Part shown: one piece after another, positions 8,183 through 15,775 of the stretch | Numbering within the stretch: the first letter of the stretch is position 1 | Layout: each line of letters begins with the position of its first letter | Source of the DNA: Candidatus Pacearchaeota archaeon | GTDB lineage: Archaea > Nanoarchaeota > Nanoarchaeia > Pacearchaeales > GW2011-AR1 | Direction: 5' to 3' | DNA length: 24,080 bases | NCBI GenBank assembly: GCA_002690445.1 | Contig: NZER01000470.1 | Location: forward strand, 1-24,080 | Program-made: the position numbers and the translations under genes | Notes under the pieces: model-generated | What the model saw: the letters and a program-made list of their open reading frames with translations, nothing else | What the model was told of the DNA's origin: nothing | The model's database searches: none

Positions 8183-8874
8183 AGATCTCCAGCTTCCCAG
8201 TCTTGTTTAAAATTAGAATATTTCTTTCTAAATTTTTTCAATGAATTAACGATTTGTTTTGTATTCAAACCTGTAATCTCTCGAAGGTATAGATAAATAG
8301 CTTTTTTATTAAAAATTTCGATGTCTTCTCGTGAATCAAAGAGAATCTTAATTGCCTGATATACTTTAAAATCATTTTCTTTCATTTGGGACGCATCCCA
8401 TGACTTTAATTCTTCATAAAATAATTTCCAAAACTCTTCTTCTTCCCGATTGCTGACATACGATTCGGTGGTCGATAAATATTTCTCTTCATATCGTTTG
8501 GGAATATTATCATAATCAATCTCTCTTCTTTGTCGCTTTTGCTGTTTTTTGACCTTATTAATGAACCAATTTTTAGTTATGACTGAAAAATAAGAAAAGG
8601 CCCTGGAGCCTTTGTTGGGATCATATTTGTCAAGTACGGTCATTAACCATATCTTACATTCATCTCGCAAATAATCAATATTTGGAAGAGTGGTAAATTT
8701 ATATGTATAAACAATTTTGTCTACCATTTCGTTAAACGCTGGTTGAATCAGTTGTACATAAAGATCTGTTCTCTCGCGGAGAGAGTTGGTGTTTGTATAC
8801 CGTACTATGGCATCTTCGTGATCTAGCGTAAAATAATAATTCTTACGTTTCTTGGTTTTCTTCTTCGGTTGCAT
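8179..8874 (-). CDS. T4 gp55-like late sigma factor, 231 aa
   Basis: Likely directs host RNA polymerase to phage late promoters. Residues 66-112 resemble sigma region 2: YLRDECKIWLMTVLDKYDP followed by RAFSYFSVITKNWFINKVKK, the signature helix pair that binds the polymerase clamp and the -10 element. A strongly basic segment follows (109-117). Residues 194-219 could form a second DNA- or polymerase-binding helix pair (LREITGLNTKQIVNSLKKF). The tail ends QDWEAGDL, acidic and hydrophobic as expected for a clamp-binding end, but this is unproven. T4 gp55 is 185 aa, so this is somewhat longer. The N-terminus is very basic, and its first 32 nt overlap the acidic tail of the upstream gene in another frame. 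A sigma-70-family identity is fairly secure; the gp55-type late role is inferred from the family and phage context. Confidence 0.75.
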   Translation of the reverse strand: MQPKKKTKKRKNYYFTLDHEDAIVRYTNTNSLRERTDLYVQLIQPAFNEMVDKIVYTYKFTTLPNIDYLRDECKIWLMTVLDKYDPNKGSRAFSYFSVITKNWFINKVKKQQKRQRREIDYDNIPKRYEEKYLSTTESYVSNREEEEFWKLFYEELKSWDASQMKENDFKVYQAIKILFDSREDIEIFNKKAIYLYLREITGLNTKQIVNSLKKFRKKYSNFKQDWEAGDL

Positions 8875-9199
8875 CTTCCTCCTCTTCTTCTTCTTCGTCT
8901 ACTTCAACATTTTCTTTTTCAGTAAGTCCATATATATATTCAAATGTTTCTAGATGTTCATTGAACGATATGGCATGTTCTAATAAATGATGGAGAGTTT
9001 GATCTCCATAAAAAGTCTCCAACTCATAGACACCTTTTACATGTTTAGCAAAGGAGTTCACCATCTCCTGCAAGTCGCCCAATTCTTCTGATACAGAGAG
9101 AAGTCGCACAATTGCGGCTCGCGCATATACGAAAACTCCCACATTAAATATTATCGATAGTGCTGCTACACATGCTAGTATTATTTCAAGACGGGTCAT
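8843..9199 (-). CDS. Small membrane protein with acidic tail, 118 aa
   Basis: No family recognised. Residues 5-27 form one strong hydrophobic segment followed by Arg residues, so the N-terminus probably spans or anchors in the inner membrane with the rest in the cytoplasm. A helical middle part (32-95) includes a His-rich patch (HHLLEH, about 70-75). The last 18 residues are almost all acidic, with seven consecutive Glu at 102-108. The start overlaps the zinc-ribbon gene by 14 nt and the end overlaps the sigma gene by 32 nt, so it belongs to the same transcript. No good ribosome site is visible, so translation may depend on coupling. Function unknown. Confidence 0.7.
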   Translation of the reverse strand: MTRLEIILACVAALSIIFNVGVFVYARAAIVRLLSVSEELGDLQEMVNSFAKHVKGVYELETFYGDQTLHHLLEHAISFNEHLETFEYIYGLTEKENVEVDEEEEEEEDATEEENQET

Positions 9200-9452
9200 A
9201 AGTTTGTTTTTGTGCCTCTTTTTGTTGTTGTTTTAAAATTTCTTTATTCTCTTCAATGTATTTTTTTGTCAATTCTCCGACTTTTTGATTAATGCCTCTA
9301 GTCTTCTTTTTAATGTAGCGCGGTTTTGATAACAGCTTTTGCATACATTCCTTACCGTCACATGCATCACAGTTTAATATAACTTCTGAGATGCCGTGAT
9401 AAATGGTTGTTTCAATCTGACATGTATTACATTGATATTTGTATCGAGGCAT
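9186..9452 (-). CDS. FmdB-type zinc ribbon protein, 88 aa
   Basis: The N-terminus MPRYKYQC with Cys8-x2-Cys11 and Cys28-x2-Cys31 matches the FmdB / CxxC small zinc ribbon family, often annotated as putative regulators and frequent in large phages. An extra Cys36 follows. The remaining half is a Lys/Gln/Glu-rich helix (about 50-84) that could bind nucleic acid or a partner. The ATG overlaps the stop of the 67-aa gene by one base (TAATG), and the next gene starts 14 nt before this one ends. The position just before the sigma factor gene is consistent with a transcription-linked role, but that is inference. Confidence 0.75.
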   Translation of the reverse strand: MPRYKYQCNTCQIETTIYHGISEVILNCDACDGKECMQKLLSKPRYIKKKTRGINQKVGELTKKYIEENKEILKQQQKEAQKQTYDPS

Positions 9453-9655
9453 TACTTGACCATATTGGCCAAATCTTTCTCAGTAACAGCGCTGTTATCG
9501 GTGAATCTCACGGTGGGGGGATTCTTTATAACAAGACCATCATCCGATTGCTGAAGTTCGAATCCCTTAAGAATCGGTACGATGTCCATCTCATTTAAAA
9601 GAGACTCCTGTAAAGCCAGCATGATAGCCCCCAGGGCTTGATTTGATAAGTGCAT
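9452..9655 (-). CDS. Hypothetical 67-aa protein
   Basis: Not recognised. The first 20 residues are an amphipathic helix (SNQALGAIMLALQESLL), followed by a short beta-type segment and an acidic/polar C-terminus. No Cys and no membrane segment. GGAG lies 7 nt before the ATG, which starts 1 nt after the ugd stop; the stop overlaps the zinc-ribbon start. It is the first gene of the phage-core block after the glycan cluster and is tightly coupled on both sides. Confidence 0.65.
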   Translation of the reverse strand: MHLSNQALGAIMLALQESLLNEMDIVPILKGFELQQSDDGLVIKNPPTVRFTDNSAVTEKDLANMVK

Positions 9656-9656
9656 T

Positions 9657-10499
9657 TTATTTCTCCTTAATGTTGCTTATTGATCTGCCTATTTTTTCTA
9701 GCCAATCTAGATTATTTCTAACCTTTAAATTTTTATCCCAGACAGCGGATAAAACTTGGCAATCTATATTTTTTCTATTACAAAAATTTATTAATGCTTT
9801 CAAATCTTTTGGAAAACAAGTGCCCCCGAAGCCGCGGTCTCCGTCTGGACCCGGCACCAGAAAATGTGTTTTTGTTAAACGTTTATCGTAAAGAGCGAGT
9901 CTTAGCATCTCATCATATGAAACCCCTACTCTTTCACATATTCCCCACATTTCATTAGCAAAGGACACTTTAGTTGCTAAAAAGGTATTTAAAAAATATT
10001 TTACCATTTCTGCTGTTTGCCAATCTGTTCTTAAATAATCTTTTTCCGGAAAACTCTTTCTAAAAAGTTGTTCGCATGGTTCAATATCAGCTTCGGCGCC
10101 TCCAAAGATCACTCTATTACAATTTTTAAAATCTTCTATGGAATTTTTTTCTGTCAAAAACTCTGGGCTAAAGACTATTCTTAATTTATTATGAATATTT
10201 TTGATGCTCTCACACGTGCCGGGGGGTACCGTGGACTTAAGAATTATAATATTGTCGTCATACCAATATGAAATTTGAGCCATTACATTTAATATAATGG
10301 ACAAATCGCACTTTCCATCTGGATACATAGGGGTAGGGAGCGCTACGAAAATTATCTTCGTGCGGTGGCACACTTCGCGAACGTGTGCGGCGGTCGAACG
10401 AGCAGGATCCTTATCATAAATTAAAAAATCATTATAACTTTTTAAATTATGGTAGATGGCGTTCCCGACAAATCCATTTCCGATCAATCCTACATTCAT
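9657..10499 (-). CDS. ugd: UDP-glucose 6-dehydrogenase family protein, short form (280 aa)
   Basis: Predicted to oxidise UDP-glucose (or a related UDP-hexose) to the uronic acid with 2 NAD+. The N-terminal Rossmann motif GNGFVG (7-12) is intact. STVPPGT (89-95) and SPEFLTE (111-117) match the family, and Lys167 and Asn171 lie in the central helix. Catalytic Cys228 sits in [10 protein letters not shown], where FPKD points to UDP-glucose rather than GDP-mannose dehydrogenases. The protein stops near residue 280, whereas typical members run 390-450 aa, so most of the C-terminal UDP-binding domain is absent. The stop is clean and the next gene starts 1 nt later, so this looks like a stable short form rather than an edge artefact. 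The start overlaps gmd by 4 nt (ATGA). The gene is more AT-rich than gmd and fcl. Confidence 0.8.
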   Translation of the reverse strand: MNVGLIGNGFVGNAIYHNLKSYNDFLIYDKDPARSTAAHVREVCHRTKIIFVALPTPMYPDGKCDLSIILNVMAQISYWYDDNIIILKSTVPPGTCESIKNIHNKLRIVFSPEFLTEKNSIEDFKNCNRVIFGGAEADIEPCEQLFRKSFPEKDYLRTDWQTAEMVKYFLNTFLATKVSFANEMWGICERVGVSYDEMLRLALYDKRLTKTHFLVPGPDGDRGFGGTCFPKDLKALINFCNRKNIDCQVLSAVWDKNLKVRNNLDWLEKIGRSISNIKEK

Positions 10500-11473
10500 G
10501 TTCTAAGTTTCTTTAAATCCTCTTCATACATCATCGTTGCCAATTCTTTAAAACCAATTTTGGGCTCCCAGTTTAAAACTTTTTGTGCTTTAGACGCATC
10601 CCCAAGCAACAGCGGCACCTCTTGTGGTCTAAAAAGTCGTGGGTTAATTTCTACATGTTTCTCGATACTTAAGCCCGCGTATTCAAATACTGTTTCCAAA
10701 AAATCTCTTACACTGTGAGTTACACCAGTTGCTATGACATAATCATCTGCTTCATCTTGTTGAAGTATTTTCCACATCGCTTCAACGTAATCACCGGCGA
10801 ATCCCCAATCTCTTTTGGCATCTAAGTTGCCGAGGTAAAGTGTGTCTTGTAAGCCTAGTTTTATTTTGGCGGCAGCCATCGTAATCTTTCTGGTTACAAA
10901 TGTTTCTCCCCGTCTCGGTGATTCGTGATTAAATAATATCCCACTTGATGCGTGGAAGTTGTATGACTTTCTATAATTTCTTACTAGATTGTGCGCAAAC
11001 ACTTTAGCGCATGCATATGGAGACGCCGGCAACAATCGTGTTTCTTCGTTTTGTGGGGCCGTTGGGTTGTCTCCGAACATTTCGGAAGATGACGCCTGAT
11101 AAAACCGAGCATCGGGAGAACAATTTCTGGCTGCCTCTAAAAGTCGTAAGGTACCCATCGCTACGACGTCAGCGGTTTCTTCGGGTGTATCGAACGACAC
11201 ACGCACATGAGATTGAGCCGCTAGATTATATATTTCATCCGGTTGATATTTCATCAGTAAACGATGCAAGTTTCCGGAATCATTCATGTTTCCATACACC
11301 AAATCAAATCTTAGCACGTGTTCGGTGTGGTCTAAAATATGGTCTATCCGATCTGTACTAATCAGTGAAGTACGCCTCTTGAGGCCTATGACACGATATC
11401 CCTTGGCCAATAGCAAATCGGCTAAATAGGAACCATCCTGCCCGGTTACTCCGGTGATTAAAGCTTTTTTCAC
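10496..11473 (-). CDS. gmd: GDP-mannose 4,6-dehydratase, 325 aa
   Basis: Converts GDP-D-mannose to GDP-4-keto-6-deoxymannose, the first step to GDP-fucose and related sugars. The NADP-binding motif [11 protein letters not shown] lies at 7-17, the catalytic SSSE at 128-131, the YxxxK pair at Tyr153/Lys157, and the GMD-specific [17 protein letters not shown] block near 182-198. I chose the GTG at 11473 (VKKALITG). It overlaps the fcl stop as GTGA, has AGAGG 6 nt upstream, and puts the Rossmann strand at the N-terminus as usual. An in-frame ATG at 11512 would add 13 unlikely residues inside fcl. The product goes directly to the fcl enzyme upstream. Confidence 0.92.
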   Translation of the reverse strand: MKKALITGVTGQDGSYLADLLLAKGYRVIGLKRRTSLISTDRIDHILDHTEHVLRFDLVYGNMNDSGNLHRLLMKYQPDEIYNLAAQSHVRVSFDTPEETADVVAMGTLRLLEAARNCSPDARFYQASSSEMFGDNPTAPQNEETRLLPASPYACAKVFAHNLVRNYRKSYNFHASSGILFNHESPRRGETFVTRKITMAAAKIKLGLQDTLYLGNLDAKRDWGFAGDYVEAMWKILQQDEADDYVIATGVTHSVRDFLETVFEYAGLSIEKHVEINPRLFRPQEVPLLLGDASKAQKVLNWEPKIGFKELATMMYEEDLKKLRT

Positions 11474-12396
11474 ATACCACCTCTTACATTTGGGTAATTT
11501 TCGATAAACCATTTACAGGACTTTTCTATTGCCTTCTCGAAATTGGTATACATTTCTGGGCGCCAACCTATTTGTATCAACTTTGAATTATCTGATGGCT
11601 TCCTATATTGGCCGCTGGGTTTATCTGTATCCCAAACTATTGTACCACTAAAGTTCATATATTTTGCAATTAATTCTGCTACTTCCTTAATTGAGTGTTC
11701 TCCAGTGTTTCCAACGTTAAGGGGTTCTTCTCCGTCATAGAAGTCTAAAAGGAACAATAATATGTTGGCGAGATCAAAGGAATACGTAAATTCTCTCAAC
11801 GGGCTTCCATCTCCCCACAGAGTTACATCTTCTTTGTTTTGCTCCGCTAGAAACATCTTATGCATGATTGCGGGCATCACATGTGAGTCATTTAAATCAT
11901 AATTATCATTTTCACCAAACAAATTGTTTGGGACTACTGTAATAAAATTACAACCGTATTGATCGCGATAAGCTTTCGATTGAATATCGAGCATCCTCTT
12001 GGCATATGCATATGCATAATTTGAAGAGTGTGGGGGTCCGTTATGGATCTGTTCTTCAGTCAGGGGATAAGTAACTTTATCTGGATAAATACAAGTGCTA
12101 AGCATCGATACCACCTTTTTGGCTTCATACTTTCTAGCTGCTTCTAAGACGTTTGAGTTTATTAAAATATTCTCTCTATAGAAATCACCTAGATTGTCCA
12201 TATTTGCTTGGATGCCCCCCACCTTTGCTGCCAAGTGTATTACTTGATCTGGGGCATATTCAGCAAACATGCCCTCAGTTTGGGCCGCGATCCGTAGATC
12301 GAAATCACGTGATGACACATAAATTCCTTCGGGGTATACTCGTTTAAGTGCGGCGCCGACCATTCCCGATCCCCCTGTAATTAAAGTTCTTACCAT
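11470..12396 (-). CDS. fcl: GDP-L-fucose synthase, 308 aa
   Basis: A bifunctional epimerase-reductase that turns GDP-4-keto-6-deoxymannose into GDP-L-fucose with [14 protein letters not shown] (6-13) binds the cofactor and AAKVGGI (56-62) is diagnostic. The catalytic set Ser100, Cys102, Tyr129, Lys133 and His172 keeps the spacing of E. coli WcaG (Ser107, Cys109, Tyr136, Lys140, His179). Length is normal. It ends overlapping the gmd GTG start. The 20-nt gap before it separates it from the AT-rich aldolase-CMP-transferase gene; an AAGGA element lies somewhat far from the ATG. GC content rises again here relative to the upstream module. Confidence 0.92.
   Translation of the reverse strand: MVRTLITGGSGMVGAALKRVYPEGIYVSSRDFDLRIAAQTEGMFAEYAPDQVIHLAAKVGGIQANMDNLGDFYRENILINSNVLEAARKYEAKKVVSMLSTCIYPDKVTYPLTEEQIHNGPPHSSNYAYAYAKRMLDIQSKAYRDQYGCNFITVVPNNLFGENDNYDLNDSHVMPAIMHKMFLAEQNKEDVTLWGDGSPLREFTYSFDLANILLFLLDFYDGEEPLNVGNTGEHSIKEVAELIAKYMNFSGTIVWDTDKPSGQYRKPSDNSKLIQIGWRPEMYTNFEKAIEKSCKWFIENYPNVRGGM
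11477..11484 (-). promoter_or_regulatory. Ribosome binding site deciding the gmd GTG start
   Basis: The minus strand reads AGAGGTGG just before the GTG at 11473, inside the last codons of fcl. It supports the GTG over the upstream ATG at 11512. Confidence 0.65.
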
Positions 12397-12416
12397 TTTT
12401 TTAAATAATCCTTAAA

Positions 12417-14024
12417 TTAACCTTTCTCAATTATGTGCTGGGCTATTTCAAAATCACCCTTTTCATCTATATCGATCCCTTCGACATCATCTATGCAATA
12501 AAGGAAAGGCGTTTCACCTATTCTGGAGTGCGTTTTTTCAAAAACTTCTTTTCTATACACATAAAACCCACTTGTTTCTACAAAAATAGGTTCCATATCT
12601 TGGGTTCTGGGTATTTTTTTTAAATTATAATTTGAAGTCTCGTTGAGCCAATAAAATACACTTTTTTTAAGTACAGAGAAAGAACTATCATATCCTTCGA
12701 CTAACACTTTTTTTATAGCATTACTTATGCTTTCTGGCTTTATAAAAGGACTAGTTGCATGCGTATATAAATACAGATCACTATCTACCTCTTTAATAAA
12801 ACTAGAAAAAATATCTGTATAGTTTGTAGAGTTTTGATCTAAGTTTTTTTCTCTTTGTAAAAATCTAATTCCTGGTAATAAGAATTTTTTAAACTTTTCG
12901 TCGCTACAGTAAACGAAAATTTCTAAATTTTTATATTGTTTTTTAACTTCCAACAAGGTTTCAAAAATATAATGACACAATGGTTTGTTTCCCAAAAGTT
13001 TTATATTTTTATCAACAAGTCTTTCATTTTTCAGTTTAATGGGAATAATGGCAGTTATTTTAACATTTGAAATGTCCTTTTTATAGCTTTTTCTATCTAC
13101 CAATCTTTTTTCTGTTATATCCTTCACTACATCATTTAAAGAAGAACTCTTATCTCTCATAATAAATTCTCCATATCTCGAAGAAGCATTGTGAAGTCCG
13201 CAAATTAAATATTTATGCAAATACCCCCACTCATATTTTTTACGTAAATCTTTCATTTCATTTTCAATAAAAAGATTTACATATTTCAAATTATAATCAT
13301 AATAACCCAACAATAATTCAGTTGGAAGATTCCCAGGCCCTTTCCCCATCCCCCATATTGTAGAATCAACTATATCAACGTTTTTTTCAATAGCTGTTAA
13401 AGTATTGGCAAATGCTAGTTGCAAATGATTGTGCCCATGAAATCCAACTTTAACATTATCTATGTTTTTTAAATATTTAACTATTTTTGGGATGTCGTTG
13501 GGTTTTAAATTTCCAAAACTATCTGCAATATACACGAATGTGGGCTTAAATTTGGATTGATTAAAAATGTTGATAACTTCCTGCCAATCTACATCTGTAT
13601 AGTGCGAAGAAAACATTAAATTAATTGAAGTTTCATATCCTTTGAGTGATATTTCGCCAGTTAAGTCTATCATTTCTTTAAGTTTTTCTTTTGGGCCGGC
13701 GACCCTGATTAAATCCACAACAACACTGCTAGTTTTTTCAGGTATAAGGTTCGAACTAAATTTCCCCACATCTCCCATTACAGATAATTTAATTTTTGAT
13801 TTTGGAATAATTCTAGATAATTCAGTAATGTCAATATTCTTCCAAAAATTATCATATGACATAACAAACTCTTTATCATGAATATAGCCTACTTCACAAT
13901 AATCACAGCCACTTTTTTCTAGTGTTTCAACACACTTTTTTACAAAATCTATTGTGAAATTAAAATCATTTACAATTCCACCATCTCGAATCGTACAGTC
14001 TAAAATTAATGTTTTTTTATTCAT
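12417..14024 (-). CDS. DRE-TIM aldolase fused to CMP-sugar cytidylyltransferase, 535 aa
   Basis: Two enzymes in one chain. Residues 1 to about 310 match DRE-TIM metallolyases of the 4-hydroxy-2-oxovalerate aldolase / HMG-CoA lyase type: CTIRDGG with Arg13 and metal-ligand Asp14, the metal-binding GFHGHNH with His196 and His198, and the glycine-rich GMGKGPGNLPTE at 225-236. Residues 322-535 match acylneuraminate / Kdo-type cytidylyltransferases (NeuA-like): TAIIPIKLKNERLVDKNIKL replaces the usual RxGSKG loop, GNKPL follows at 345-349, THATSPF at 421-427, and GIDIDEKGDFEIA at 516-528. The logical reaction is condensation of pyruvate with a sugar aldehyde to a 3-deoxy-2-ulosonic acid, followed by CMP activation. 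The start overlaps the HAD gene by 4 nt. GC is about 25-30%. The substrate is unknown; a phosphonate or other 2-keto acid is possible. Confidence 0.85.
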   Translation of the reverse strand: MNKKTLILDCTIRDGGIVNDFNFTIDFVKKCVETLEKSGCDYCEVGYIHDKEFVMSYDNFWKNIDITELSRIIPKSKIKLSVMGDVGKFSSNLIPEKTSSVVVDLIRVAGPKEKLKEMIDLTGEISLKGYETSINLMFSSHYTDVDWQEVINIFNQSKFKPTFVYIADSFGNLKPNDIPKIVKYLKNIDNVKVGFHGHNHLQLAFANTLTAIEKNVDIVDSTIWGMGKGPGNLPTELLLGYYDYNLKYVNLFIENEMKDLRKKYEWGYLHKYLICGLHNASSRYGEFIMRDKSSSLNDVVKDITEKRLVDRKSYKKDISNVKITAIIPIKLKNERLVDKNIKLLGNKPLCHYIFETLLEVKKQYKNLEIFVYCSDEKFKKFLLPGIRFLQREKNLDQNSTNYTDIFSSFIKEVDSDLYLYTHATSPFIKPESISNAIKKVLVEGYDSSFSVLKKSVFYWLNETSNYNLKKIPRTQDMEPIFVETSGFYVYRKEVFEKTHSRIGETPFLYCIDDVEGIDIDEKGDFEIAQHIIEKG

Positions 14025-14377
14025 TCCATATCCTTTTTAAATCTATTCTTATAATTTGGCAATCGTCTTCCGCGTATTTCCCAATCAACTGTATTTATGG
14101 ATTTATCATCAATATAAAAGTCATAAGGCGGCTTGTTCAGCAACAAGTGATGATGCTTGGCTCCCCACTCTAACAACTGTTTTTCTGTCAAGTCTCTCCA
14201 ATCAATTCCTGTCGCTGCCCCTCTTGCAGTCCAATATGTTATTTCGTGGCCTTCGTCATAATATTTGTTAATAACTTCAATATTTTTTCTATTTGGACAA
14301 CTTAACGAATAATCTATGTTTTTTGATTTAAAATCACTATTGCAAATAGTCTCATCAATATCAACAAAAATTTTCAT
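14021..14377 (-). CDS. Small HAD-family phosphatase, 118 aa
   Basis: Predicted magnesium-dependent phosphatase. FVDIDETIC carries the nucleophile and acid/base Asp6 and Asp8, YWTARG matches motif II with its Thr, and KPPYDFYIDDKS holds the conserved Lys and the acidic pair of motifs III-IV. Such small cap-less HADs occur in capsule and LPS clusters. Next to the aldolase-CMP-transferase it could remove the phosphate from an ulosonate phosphate, as KdsC does for Kdo. I prefer the ATG at 14377, which puts the first strand at the N-terminus; in-frame ATGs at 14389 and 14398 are possible and would extend the overlap with the preceding gene to 38 nt. No strong ribosome site is visible, so coupling is likely. 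Confidence 0.75.
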   Translation of the reverse strand: MKIFVDIDETICNSDFKSKNIDYSLSCPNRKNIEVINKYYDEGHEITYWTARGAATGIDWRDLTEKQLLEWGAKHHHLLLNKPPYDFYIDDKSINTVDWEIRGRRLPNYKNRFKKDME

Positions 14378-15110
14378 TTTTAATTTCATATTTACCATAA
14401 GTCTTTTTTATTAGGTCGACAATATAATCAGATGGTACCAGGCCACTTAAATTTAATAACGGATCTTCTTTATCTTCTAAAAAACACAAAGAAGCATCAA
14501 TTATTTCATTTTGATGAAGCCAGCGTAAAATTTTAATTTCATTATCTGTATTATGACAAAAGGGCACCAATTCTGGTAGTCCTTTTCGTTTGTTTTCTTC
14601 GCTCTCAAATTCTTTCTCAATATGGCTTTTTTGCACATAATGAGAATGTCTAATCTCTTTCTTTATGCTAAAATTAGTAATAAATACTTTGTTATCTTTT
14701 AAAAGCTTTTCAATTACAATTGTAAGTCCCGTTCTGGGGATGGCTTCGAGAAGATGAGGGCACTCTATCGAACATAAAAAGGAGTTTTGTCTTGATGTGT
14801 TAAATCGGGCGTGATACACTTGATTATACCTGGATATATTTTCTCTATATCTATGATAATATTTTTTAATATGCCCAACATCATAAACATCGCCATAAAT
14901 ATCTATAATTTTTTTAACATCATAATCAGAAAGTACTAAATTCTCGTATTGATGACTACACAAGCCTAACTCATCAAAGATAGAGCCATTATTTAAATTA
15001 GGCAAACTAAAATTACATCGAACATTGTTACAAAAAGTATCTATTATTTTTGTTATAGGAAAACAAGAATAAGGCTTATTCCCTATAATTAAAATATTTT
15101 TATTTTCCAT
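14361..15110 (-). CDS. GT29 sialyltransferase-like glycosyltransferase, 249 aa
   Basis: The three sialylmotifs of family GT29 can be traced, though diverged. An L-motif-like stretch at 7-34 (IIGNKPYS, then IIDTF and VRCNF) mirrors the family's GNGPS...ID..D.V.R.N. An S-motif-like stretch at 125-147 (PRTGLTIVI, then VFITNF) mirrors the P.TG...V.I.GF pattern. A VS-like H-x4-E lies at His186/Glu191. GT29 enzymes transfer sugars from CMP-ulosonic donors, which fits the adjacent CMP-transferase fusion and HAD phosphatase. A strong GAGGAGGT site precedes the ATG, which lies 2 nt after the FkbM stop. The protein has no membrane anchor. Assignment rests on motif reading, so GT identity is moderately sure and the donor is inferred. 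Confidence 0.55.
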   Translation of the reverse strand: MENKNILIIGNKPYSCFPITKIIDTFCNNVRCNFSLPNLNNGSIFDELGLCSHQYENLVLSDYDVKKIIDIYGDVYDVGHIKKYYHRYRENISRYNQVYHARFNTSRQNSFLCSIECPHLLEAIPRTGLTIVIEKLLKDNKVFITNFSIKKEIRHSHYVQKSHIEKEFESEENKRKGLPELVPFCHNTDNEIKILRWLHQNEIIDASLCFLEDKEDPLLNLSGLVPSDYIVDLIKKTYGKYEIKNENFC

Positions 15111-15112
15111 AC

Positions 15113-15775
15113 TTACCTCCTCTTTTCAAATAATAAATCGCGATAAGTTAAATTGCTATTTAACTCATACCCCTTCTTTTCAAGAAGTTCTTTTATCAGA
15201 TTTAAATTTAAATAGCGACTATCTTCAGGATCATTCCAACACTCAACACATATAAATGTTGGCGCATGCTTAGTAAAATCCAAACCAGATAAAACCTCTA
15301 CTTCGTATCCTTCCACATCCAAACTAAAAAAATCAATTTTTGTTACATGAAATTCTTCTAATATATCACTTAATTTTTTGGCCGGAACAATAATCGGGCT
15401 CTTTGTGGCCCACCTTTTCTTTCTTTCGGGAGATTGATTTATATTTTCAACTTGAGCCATTAATCTATTTTCATAATCTTGTTCTGCGAAATATCCTTTT
15501 ATATATTCTTTTTCGTAATCTTTTGATACTAGAGCACAATTGTAAAAAAAATTATTTTTGTTTTTTCTATTATTTCTACAATCTTCCAGCAATATAGAAT
15601 TCGGCTCAATTAATAGTCCGTTCCAGCCCAACACTTTCTCTAAATAATATGTATTGCTTTGCCATATGCCGTTACTGGCTCCGGCCTCAATGAAAAATCC
15701 GCCCTCTTTTTCCAAAGAAATAAAAAATCTTAATATTTTTTCAGATAAACCATGTGGAGAACCTACATCTATCAT
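15113..15775 (-). CDS. FkbM-family SAM methyltransferase, 220 aa
   Basis: Predicted O-methyltransferase acting on a sugar or polysaccharide. FIEAGASNGIWQSNT at 28-42 is the family's SAM-binding motif I, LLIEP (54-58) ends the second strand with its acidic residue, and SLDVEGYEVEVL at 151-162 is the highly diagnostic FkbM block. The ATG at 15775 has no strong ribosome site. The frame stays open upstream into the 57-nt gap and encodes a YFNTIGAQ stretch like FkbM N-termini, so a non-ATG start may lengthen the protein. This is the first gene of the AT-rich module that continues through the aldolase-CMP-transferase fusion. Confidence 0.85.
   Translation of the reverse strand: MIDVGSPHGLSEKILRFFISLEKEGGFFIEAGASNGIWQSNTYYLEKVLGWNGLLIEPNSILLEDCRNNRKNKNNFFYNCALVSKDYEKEYIKGYFAEQDYENRLMAQVENINQSPERKKRWATKSPIIVPAKKLSDILEEFHVTKIDFFSLDVEGYEVEVLSGLDFTKHAPTFICVECWNDPEDSRYLNLNLIKELLEKKGYELNSNLTYRDLLFEKRR

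Noticed and set aside
10496..11512. gmd starting at the ATG at 11512
   Set aside because: The 13 extra residues lie inside fcl coding sequence and have no counterpart in the family. The GTG at 11473 has a better ribosome site and the GTGA overlap.
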